From contig CALICZ010000026.1 of NCBI GenBank assembly GCA_938049075.1, forward strand, positions 1-8,286: 8,286 nucleotides of DNA. Direction: 5' to 3'. The notes beneath the pieces are model-generated. The model made no database searches. It was not told the DNA's origin and saw only the letters and a program-made list of their open reading frames with translations. Below, one piece after another: positions 1-4,703 of this stretch (the stretch's first letter is position 1; every line of letters begins with the position of its first letter). Position numbers and translations under genes: made by a program. The DNA is from an uncultured Candidatus Saccharibacteria bacterium. GTDB taxonomy: Bacteria; Patescibacteriota; Saccharimonadia; Saccharimonadales; Saccharimonadaceae.

Positions 1-2
1 GG

Positions 3-911
3 ACGGGGACGGGGCGACGCAGCTGGCTCGCCCGCATGGTCGTCTCGGCGACCGGCACGTGGACCGGCCCCCGCGTCCCGCACGTGGCGGGGGCGGACCG
101 TTTCACCGGTCTCCAGCTCCACACCGCCACCTACCGCCGGGCCGAGGACCTGGCCGGTCGACGTGTCCTCGTCGTCGGCGGCGGGCTCACCGCGGTGCAG
201 ATGCTCCTCGACGTCGAACCCCACGCGGCCTCGGTGGTCTGGGCCACGCGTCGCCCACCTAACTTCGTCTCCGCCGGCTCCGGCGACCTGTGGGCCGCGG
301 CCCTCGAGCAGGTCGACGGCGTGCGGGCCGCCGGAGGCTCTGCGGCGGCCCGCACCGGGCGTGGGGCGATCGTCCCGGATCCGACGGAGTACGTCGCCGC
401 CGTCGAACGGGGGATGCTCGTCTCCAGAGGGATGATCGATCTCATCGACGAGCGTGCCGTTCGTTTCTCCCCGACGGCCACCGGAGCGCGTCCCGACGGG
501 CTGGGGGCCGCCGCGGTCGTGGGCGGGGGATTGGTCGTCCCCGACTCCTGGAAGCCCTGCCCCGACCCCGTCTGGGTCGGGATCGATGCCATTTTCTGGA
601 ACACGGGCTTCCGGCCAGCGTTGACGCATCTGAGACCGCTGCACCTGCACGAGGGCGAGGCCCCGGCTGGCGATCCGACCGACGGCGCCCCCCGGTGCGA
701 GGCGGGTATCCGCATGACGGGGCGCACCGGTGCGGCTCGGGATTCGTGTGTGCTGCTGGTCGACTACGGCCCGAGCGCTTCGACCCGCGGGGCCGCGCGC
801 GCCGGCGCCGAGCGAGCCGCCTCGACCCCCGCCTACACCTCCGACGAGGCACCCGCCCCGCGCAGCGCCCTCTCGTCGTTCGAGGAGATCCTCAGCGGCA
901 CCACCCACGAG
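3..911 (+). CDS. FAD/NAD(P)-binding flavin monooxygenase-like oxidoreductase, fragment lacking N-terminus and true C-terminus
   Basis: The reading frame is open from base 3, so the true start lies upstream of the window; the ATG at 36 is internal. Visible motifs fit the flavin-containing monooxygenase/CzcO-like family: 'SATGTW' near bases 45-62 (the ATG motif linking the FAD and NAD(P) domains), the second Rossmann motif VVGGGLTAVQ at ~171-200 (NAD(P)H binding), and 'WNTGFRP' near 597-617 (the C-terminal FAD-domain motif). The family's N-terminal FAD-binding GxGxxG is missing, being outside the window. By this family's chemistry it would be a cytosolic NAD(P)H-dependent flavoprotein; the substrate is unknown. 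GC is very high (about 70% by eye) with G/C third positions, as in Actinomyces-type actinobacteria and unlike everything after ~920. The frame stays open to a TAG at 1055. However, the last ~48 codons are antisense to another gene and lose oxidoreductase character after 'SFEEILSGTT', so the gene is judged to end at a junction near 905-913. Confidence 0.8.
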
Positions 912-913
912 GT
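905..913. other. Junction between actinobacterial-type and Saccharibacteria-type DNA (chimera or recombination point)
   Basis: Left of this point the + strand encodes a recognisable oxidoreductase in very GC-rich DNA. Right of it the - strand encodes the start of a spermidine-synthase-like membrane protein in DNA of moderate GC. Each protein stops making sense exactly where the other begins: the - strand protein fits its family to about residue 44 (base 911), then continues as the unrelated 'SWVVPLRISS'. No direct repeats, insertion-sequence ends or integrase are visible here. A few bases of shared sequence could blur the exact point. An assembly mis-join between a host actinobacterium and its epibiont is the simplest reading. 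Confidence 0.7.
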
Positions 914-1042
914 CGACGCCCCCACCACTGGCGACATCACCCGCGCCGCCACCAGCTCAAACACCATCACACAAAACCCCGCCACAAATGCAATCACCAA
1001 ACGTCGATACGGCAGCGGCATCATCAGTCGTTTCATTTTCAT
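908..1042 (-). pseudogene. N-terminal fragment of a membrane (fused MFS/) spermidine synthase-like protein, cut at the junction
   Basis: Reading the minus strand from ATG 1042, the first 44 residues include 'FVAGFCVMVFELVAARVMSP' followed by VVGAST. This matches the N-terminal membrane helix of integral-membrane spermidine-synthase-like proteins, which carry a pattern of the type 'GxxxMxxELxxARxxxPxxGxSxYxW' before a multi-helix domain and a SpeE-like aminopropyltransferase domain. Only this first helix is present. After residue 44 the expected Y-x-W continuation is replaced by sequence antisense to the oxidoreductase, and the frame runs on meaninglessly to 833. The start at 1042 has no Shine-Dalgarno, but an extended -10 promoter sits 6 nt upstream; ATG codons at residues 3, 7 and 8 are alternatives. 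The family call rests on one helix and its motif, so it is moderate. The gene is probably intact in the true genome. Confidence 0.6.
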
Positions 1043-1048
1043 AGGAGT

Positions 1049-1057
1049 ATTGTAGCA
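1049..1057 (-). promoter_or_regulatory. Extended -10 promoter (TGCTACAAT) for the spermidine-synthase-like gene, leaderless geometry
   Basis: On the minus strand TGC (1057-1055) precedes TACAAT (1054-1049), a 5/6 match to TATAAT with the TGn extension. No good -35 box is seen 16-18 bp upstream. Six bases (ACTCCT) separate the hexamer from ATG 1042, so transcription would start at or next to the A of the start codon. The 12-mer CTCGTGCTACAA here (minus strand, 1061-1050) recurs exactly before the ABC ATPase gene at 1852-1863. Confidence 0.5.
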
Positions 1058-1130
1058 CGAGAGTTGAGTCTTGAGGTTTGTTTGTACTAAGCCTAACCCT
1101 CACAACTCTACAAAAATTCTCATGGCCTAT

Positions 1131-1256
1131 ACCACGTCGCCACAGCACCTTACTACACAAGAAAATATCTGGAGGCCAGCAACTATCACTTACGGTGAAG
1201 CTCTATAGTAGTCTGGCCGGAACATTTTTGGTGCAGCAAGGTGCTGTGGCGATGGT
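1131..1256. other. 126-nt irregular hairpin (candidate structured RNA or palindromic element)
   Basis: The base stem is a perfect 15-bp inverted repeat: TCGCCACAGCACCTT at 1137-1151 against AAGGTGCTGTGGCGA at 1238-1252. It is extended outward by ACCA/TGGT (1131-1134 with 1253-1256) across a 2-nt bulge. Inside, pairing continues: CTACAC 1153-1158 with GTGCAG 1231-1236 (one mismatch), a short A/T-rich stretch (1160-1164 with 1225-1229), GGCCAG 1174-1179 with CTGGCC 1213-1218, ACTAT 1182-1186 with ATAGT 1205-1209, and a small apical stem CAC 1187-1189/GTG 1195-1197. No T-run follows, so it is not a simple terminator. I cannot match it to tmRNA, RNase P, SRP or 6S RNA. It could be an unrecognised RNA or a MITE-like palindrome. 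The strand is undetermined because the fold is symmetric. Confidence 0.5.
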
Positions 1257-1329
1257 AGAACTTTAAGATGCAAATATTAATTATTACAATTCGTTACGCG
1301 CCGCGACCAAAGATAATAGTAGATTCTTA

Positions 1330-1344
1330 GGGCAAGAGTTGCCC
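1330..1344 (+). terminator. Small hairpin GGGCAA-GAG-TTGCCC (weak terminator or leader hairpin)
   Basis: A perfect 6-bp stem with a 3-nt loop (GGGCAA 1330-1335, TTGCCC 1339-1344) is followed by TTTGCTT. The T-run is short. It lies 40 bases before the 95-residue membrane protein gene, so it is either a weak terminator for a transcript from the left or part of that gene's 5' leader. Confidence 0.3.
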
Positions 1345-1384
1345 TTTGCTTCGAGCTCACTTTCTGAGAGAGGAGGTGAGAAGG

Positions 1385-1672
1385 ATGCCGAATGAAGAAA
1401 TCGCCTCATTGGTCGGCTTCTCCTTTGGTGGAATATGTCTCTGTGTTATGCTTTGGCTTGCAGAAACAATAAGCAGACGCGTTGCGAGGTGGCTACTAAC
1501 CATCTCAAGTGTTTGCTTTATTGTTGTCCTCTGTATTGTGTACTCGATACCCAATACACCAACGAAGATGTTCTTAATGTCCGTCCTCGTTGGACTGGGT
1601 ATCATCGCAGCCTTTAGTTTAGAACGACTAAAGTGGCTGAAGTGGCGCGAGCAGAGATACAAGGGCGAATAG
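1385..1672 (+). CDS. Small three-helix membrane protein, unrecognised
   Basis: This gene encodes 95 residues. The start is the ATG at 1385 because AGGAGGTGA (1371-1379), the strongest Shine-Dalgarno in the window, lies 5 nt before it; an upstream TTG at 1346 in the same frame has no such support. Three hydrophobic segments are visible: about residues 7-27 (GFSFGGICLCVMLWLA), 35-54 (ARWLLTISSVCFIVVLCIVY) and 61-78 (KMFLMSVLVGLGIIAAFS). A strongly basic tail with repeated K/R and W (LKWLKWREQRYKGE) is probably cytoplasmic. No family motif or catalytic residue is recognised and I assign no function. It stands alone: hairpins lie on both sides and the next gene starts ~200 bases later from its own promoter. 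Its TAG stop (1670-1672) lies inside the left arm of the downstream folded element. Confidence 0.65.
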   Translation: MPNEEIASLVGFSFGGICLCVMLWLAETISRRVARWLLTISSVCFIVVLCIVYSIPNTPTKMFLMSVLVGLGIIAAFSLERLKWLKWREQRYKGE

Positions 1673-1785
1673 CCCACCAACATAGCTCACTAGAACCATC
1701 TCAATCTGATCGTAGTGCTATTCTATTGCACTCTCGGATTGAGTAATTTAATCCGGGTTCAGTTTGAGTATGGTTGGTGGGCTAT
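1669..1785 (+). other. 117-nt folded intergenic element with 12-bp terminal inverted repeat (possible elaborate terminator)
   Basis: ATAGCCCACCAA (1669-1680) is the exact reverse complement of TTGGTGGGCTAT (1774-1785). Pairing continues inward with bulges: GAACC 1693-1697 with GGTTC 1756-1760, CTCAATC 1700-1706 with GATTGAG 1737-1743 (plus T-G, G-C and A-T pairs), and AGTGC 1714-1718 with GCACT 1728-1732. The left arm starts at the stop codon of the 95-residue protein gene and the right arm is followed by GTTCTTT, so transcription termination is the simplest role. At 117 nt it is much longer than an ordinary terminator. Bases 1786-1835 beyond it show nothing recognisable. Confidence 0.45.
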
Positions 1786-1835
1786 GTTCTTTGAGAAGCA
1801 GTTATTGACGACTATTATCCCCTCCACCACTCCTC

Positions 1836-1864
1836 TTTACGCCACAGCTTACTCGTGCTACAAC
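1836..1864 (+). promoter_or_regulatory. Promoter of the ABC exporter operon, leaderless geometry
   Basis: TTTACG (1836-1841, 4/6 to TTGACA), a 17-bp spacer ending in TGC, and TACAAC (1859-1864, 4/6 to TATAAT) form an extended -10 promoter. Exactly six bases (TATACT) then separate it from ATG 1871, so the mRNA would begin at or next to the start codon. TATACT itself at 1865-1870 is a second possible -10 but would place transcription start inside the gene. No Shine-Dalgarno precedes 1871. Confidence 0.5.
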
Positions 1865-1870
1865 TATACT

Positions 1871-2614
1871 ATGAAAACAACAGACTCTATTATCACCGTC
1901 AGCCATTTTTCAATGAAATTTGGCAAGACCAGCGTCATCGACGATCTCAGTTTTGAGGTCAAGCGCGGCGAGACGTTTGGGTTTTTGGGGAGCAACGGCT
2001 CGGGCAAGACTACCACGATCCGCGCACTCCTTGGCATATATCAACCAACTGGTGGCAAGCTACTCGTCAATGGCACGCCATACTCCGTCTCGGGCGACGT
2101 CAAGCTTGGCTATCTGCCAGAGGAGCGCGGCCTCTACAAGAAGGAAAGCGTCATCGACACGATGATCTACTTTGGCCAGCTTAAGGGCCTGAGCCGCAGC
2201 GAAGCTCGCAGCAAGTCACTCGCCTTCCTCGAGCGAGTTGGCCTGGCCGACAAAGCCAAGACCCGCCTGGATAAGCTCAGTGGTGGCCAGCAGCAAAAAG
2301 TCCAGCTGGGCATCACCATCATCAACGACCCAGAGCTCATCATTCTCGACGAGCCCACCAAGGGCTTCGACCCCGTCAATCGGCGCTTACTGATGGAGAT
2401 CATTGAGGAGCACCAAGCCAAGGGTGCTACGGTGGTAATGATCACTCACCAGATGGATGAAGTCGAGCGCCTGTGCGACCGCGTCCTCTTGCTCAAAGAT
2501 GGCGTGGCTCATGCCTATGGCACAGTAGCCGAGGTGCGCGCGCAGTTTGGTGGCAAATCGCTCGACGATATCTTCATCCAGGTCTATAGCCAGCCCAGCA
2601 AGGAGGACAACTAA
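1871..2614 (+). CDS. ABC-2 type exporter ATP-binding protein (NatA/YhaQ-like)
   Basis: This 247-residue cytoplasmic ATPase energises the membrane partner encoded next. All nucleotide-binding motifs are intact: Walker A GSNGSGKTT (residues 40-48), ABC signature LSGGQ (136-140), Walker B LIILDEP with D160 and catalytic E161, D-loop region GFD (165-167), and switch histidine H193 (ITHQ). The Q-loop region reads GYLPEERGLY (80-89), typical of the NatA/YhaQ branch of ABC-2 exporters. The C-terminal 40 residues fit the usual extension after the ATPase core. The start is ATG 1871, which gives a normal N-terminus (ITVSHFSMKFGK); the frame is open further upstream but that stretch lacks homology-like sequence and includes the promoter. 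The stop TAA overlaps the Shine-Dalgarno region of the permease gene, so the two form an operon. The substrate is unknown: NatAB exports sodium in Bacillus, but relatives move peptides, lipids or drugs. Confidence 0.93.
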   Translation: MKTTDSIITVSHFSMKFGKTSVIDDLSFEVKRGETFGFLGSNGSGKTTTIRALLGIYQPTGGKLLVNGTPYSVSGDVKLGYLPEERGLYKKESVIDTMIYFGQLKGLSRSEARSKSLAFLERVGLADKAKTRLDKLSGGQQQKVQLGITIINDPELIILDEPTKGFDPVNRRLLMEIIEEHQAKGATVVMITHQMDEVERLCDRVLLLKDGVAHAYGTVAEVRAQFGGKSLDDIFIQVYSQPSKEDN

Positions 2615-2615
2615 C

Positions 2616-3830
2616 ATGCATAACTTATCTACCGTCATCCGCTTCGAGATTACCCGCTCGCTCAAGAAGAAGTCGTTTTGGCTTGCGGCAATCAGCTTCC
2701 CACTGGTGTTTGCCATGGTCTTTGCCGTCATCTTCCTCTCCAACAAAGCCTCGGAGGATGCTGCCAAGAACCTCGAGAAGCAGGCCTTTAGCTTTGCTGT
2801 GACGGATGAGTCGAAGCTCGTCAAGCCAGAGCTGCTTGCCGCTACCAAGGCTCAGCCTGTCGCTGCTGCGGACAAAGACGCCACCATCAAGCGAGTCCAA
2901 GAGGGTAAGCTCGACGCCTACATCTACTACCCCAAAGACATCGCTAAGGAGCGGGTGGAAGTCTATGGCAAAGACGTGGGGCTCTTCGACAACGGCCGCT
3001 ATGGCAGCATTGCCACCAGCCTGCTCTCGAACTCTGTCCAATCAGAAGTCAGCCCAGCAGTACGTATGGTCATCCAAGACAAGGTCAACACCAAAAACAC
3101 TGTCTACAAAAACGGCAAAGAATACAACGCCATCAACGAGATGATCCTACCTGGGCTTTTCTTGGTGTTGTTCTACTTCCTCATTAGCTTCTTTGGCAAC
3201 CAAATGCTCACCAGCACAACGGAGGAAAAGGAAAACCGCGTCATCGAGATGATCCTCACCACGGTGCACGCTCGCACGCTCATCATCGGCAAGATTATTT
3301 CGCTCATCGTTCTGGCGTTTATTCAGGGGTTGCTCGTTATTTTGCCAGTGCTTGTTGCTTATCTCTTCTTCAAAGATCAGCTGCAGCTGCCCGATGTCGA
3401 CCTCTCGCACATTGCAGTCGACCCCGTGCGGATTGGGGTAGGCTTCCTTGCCTTTGCCGCGAGCTTCCTCTTCTTCACCGGCATGTTGGTGGCAATCGGT
3501 GCTGCTGTGCCAACCGCTAAGGAAGCGGGGAGCTTCTTTGCTACCATCATGATCCTGCTCTTTGCGCCGCTCTATGCCGCCGCCATGCTCATCTCCACAC
3601 CAGACGCGTTGCCAAGCAAGATCCTCACCTACTTTCCACTCACCTCACCCATCCCGCTCATGCTGCGCAATGCGATTGGCAACCTCAGCGCCATGGATGC
3701 CGCCATTAGCATTAGTATCCTGGCTGTCTGTGCCGCCATCGCCATCATGATGGGCGTGCGCCTCTTCCGCTTTGGTGCGCTGGAGTACAGCCGCAAACTC
3801 AGCCTGCGCGAGATCTTTACCCGCCGGTAG
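2616..3830 (+). CDS. ABC-2 type exporter permease (NatB/YhaP-like)
   Basis: This 404-residue membrane subunit partners with the preceding ATPase. The start is ATG 2616, one base after the ATPase stop, with AAGGAGG at 2600-2606 (9-nt spacing) inside the upstream gene, so translation is probably coupled. Topology matches NatB-type ABC2 permeases: a basic N-terminus (RSLKKKSF), helix 1 at ~21-41, a large extracytoplasmic domain at ~42-175, then about five helices at ~176-197, 222-250, 272-298, 305-327 and 360-385. The motif EEKENRVIEMILTT (203-216), in the cytoplasmic coupling loop after helix 2, is characteristic of this family. Length is normal (about 400) and no break is seen. Substrate cannot be told from sequence; sodium/proton, antimicrobial peptide or lipid export are all known for relatives. 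Confidence 0.9.
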   Translation: MHNLSTVIRFEITRSLKKKSFWLAAISFPLVFAMVFAVIFLSNKASEDAAKNLEKQAFSFAVTDESKLVKPELLAATKAQPVAAADKDATIKRVQEGKLDAYIYYPKDIAKERVEVYGKDVGLFDNGRYGSIATSLLSNSVQSEVSPAVRMVIQDKVNTKNTVYKNGKEYNAINEMILPGLFLVLFYFLISFFGNQMLTSTTEEKENRVIEMILTTVHARTLIIGKIISLIVLAFIQGLLVILPVLVAYLFFKDQLQLPDVDLSHIAVDPVRIGVGFLAFAASFLFFTGMLVAIGAAVPTAKEAGSFFATIMILLFAPLYAAAMLISTPDALPSKILTYFPLTSPIPLMLRNAIGNLSAMDAAISISILAVCAAIAIMMGVRLFRFGALEYSRKLSLREIFTRR

Positions 3831-3888
3831 CAGCACAGCGCGCTAGCCCACTATAGGAAGAAGCCAGTGCACTACCTCTGTTTCTTGC

Positions 3889-3922
3889 CTCATAGCCCAC
3901 CGCTTGGTCGGTGGGTTATGAG
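3889..3922 (+). terminator. Hairpin terminator after the ABC exporter operon
   Basis: CTCATAGCCCACCG (3889-3902) and CGGTGGGTTATGAG (3909-3922) form a 14-bp stem with one G-T wobble around the loop CTTGGT. The TTTT run sits about 6 nt beyond the stem (3929-3932), so efficiency is uncertain. The left arm shares ATAGCCCACC with the element at 1669. Between the permease stop and this hairpin, AGGAAGAA/TTCTTGCCT forms a further imperfect stem (~3855-3890). Confidence 0.55.
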
Positions 3923-3937
3923 CTCAAATTTTACCTC

Positions 3938-3966
3938 TTGACAAAATCCCCACCAATTTGTAATAT
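3938..3966 (+). promoter_or_regulatory. Near-consensus sigma-70-type promoter for the 211-residue protein gene
   Basis: A perfect TTGACA (3938-3943), a 17-bp spacer and TAATAT (3961-3966, 4/6) make the strongest promoter in the window. Predicted transcription start near 3973 gives a ~38-nt leader containing AAGGAG (3999-4004), 6 nt before ATG 4011. This is a conventional architecture, unlike the leaderless-type starts of neighbouring genes. Confidence 0.75.
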
Positions 3967-4010
3967 ACAAGTACCACACAATAACTTCTAGCAATCACAA
4001 GGAGAAAACA

Positions 4011-4646
4011 ATGCCCGGCAGAAGAGCTAATACCGCACCATATGAGGCTAATCCGGCTGACCTTGCAACCGAGCTGCCCACGTCGACCCTCGCCGATACC
4101 AGCGACGACAGCCCAACTGCCATCTTCCCCGCTGCCCGGACGACAAGCTACCCACGCACCTCATCAACCGCCCGCTTCGAGACGCCAGCAAGCTCAGAAG
4201 TTGCAGTAGATGACGAGTATGGTAAATCAGATCAGAGAATAATCCACCAAGCATACATCGATTCTCTTCTTGATCGAGCAAGAAAATCATCACTGCTCGG
4301 CAGATTTGAAAGAGCGTTTGGAAATGGTGTCCTTATTGGTAGTCTTGGGGCAGTTGCCCTAGCAGGAATCAGGCTATCTACCGGCTATGGTGCGCGTTGG
4401 GAGCCAGATGAGTCATCGTCAATTTTTTCACATATTACAGTAGTTACACCAAATGAAACAGAGACAGTTGACCCGACAGATGTTGCCAACCTCGATTCGC
4501 AACGACGTCAAGATTCATTCGACCAAGCTACAAAAGGTGCTATTGGAGCAGCTATTAGTGGCACAATGTTTGCCGCAAGTATCTGTTCATATAAAAAATC
4601 TCTGCATTACCTAGAAAAAGCCCAAAAAGCACAGGAAGAGGCCTAA
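4011..4646 (+). CDS. Unrecognised two-helix membrane protein with disordered Ser/Thr/Pro-rich N-terminus
   Basis: This gene encodes 211 residues, started at ATG 4011 by the Shine-Dalgarno AAGGAG (3999-4004). Residues 1-70 are rich in S, T, P, A and D and look disordered, with no signal peptide. Residues 72-104 are charged and probably helical (QRIIHQAYIDSLLDRARK). Hydrophobic helices follow at ~105-123 (GNGVLIGSLGAVALAGI) and ~175-193 (GAIGAAISGTMFAASIC). Between them is an acidic/polar ~50-residue loop, and the tail is Lys/Glu-rich (YLEKAQKAQEEA). Both termini are probably cytoplasmic and the loop outside, but this is inference. No family is recognised. It has its own promoter and its own terminator, shared with the convergent VirB6-like gene, so it appears monocistronic. 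The 5' third is more GC-rich than the rest. Confidence 0.75.
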   Translation: MPGRRANTAPYEANPADLATELPTSTLADTSDDSPTAIFPAARTTSYPRTSSTARFETPASSEVAVDDEYGKSDQRIIHQAYIDSLLDRARKSSLLGRFERAFGNGVLIGSLGAVALAGIRLSTGYGARWEPDESSSIFSHITVVTPNETETVDPTDVANLDSQRRQDSFDQATKGAIGAAISGTMFAASICSYKKSLHYLEKAQKAQEEA

Positions 4647-4669
4647 CCCTCACTACTGTAATCATCCAG

Positions 4670-4692
4670 CACTCCGCGTACTCTGCGGAGTG
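4670..4692. terminator. Terminator hairpin between convergent genes
   Basis: CACTCCGC (4670-4677) and GCGGAGTG (4685-4692) form a perfect 8-bp stem with a 7-nt loop, followed on the + strand by TTTAGTGT. It lies between the stops of the 211-residue protein gene (4646) and the VirB6-like gene (4704). It is better placed for the + strand; the minus strand has no T-run after it. Confidence 0.6.
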
Positions 4693-4703
4693 TTTAGTGT
4701 ACT

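Noticed and set aside
131..852. Long minus-strand and other + strand open frames over the oxidoreductase fragment
   Set aside because: Very GC-rich coding DNA has few stop codons in every frame. These products are Arg/Pro/Ser-rich shadows.
912..1055. C-terminal continuation of the oxidoreductase frame to TAG 1055
   Set aside because: It is antisense to a recognisable spermidine-synthase-like N-terminus and its residues (Thr/Asn/Ala-rich, then basic and hydrophobic) do not look like an oxidoreductase tail. It is open by chance past the junction.
1205..1245. Resemblance of GGCCGGAA...GCAGCAAGG to the SRP RNA apical loop
   Set aside because: The GGAA is not closed by a G-C stem and the conserved AGCAGCC does not follow at the right distance. 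These bases pair elsewhere in the 126-nt rod.
1078..1266. 62-codon + strand open frame with TTG start over the long hairpin
   Set aside because: It has no Shine-Dalgarno and no protein-like character, and it lies across both arms of the 126-nt hairpin, which explains the sequence better.
1715..1870. N-terminal extension of the ABC ATPase by 52 residues
   Set aside because: It would include the folded element and the promoter. ATG 1871 gives the normal family N-terminus.
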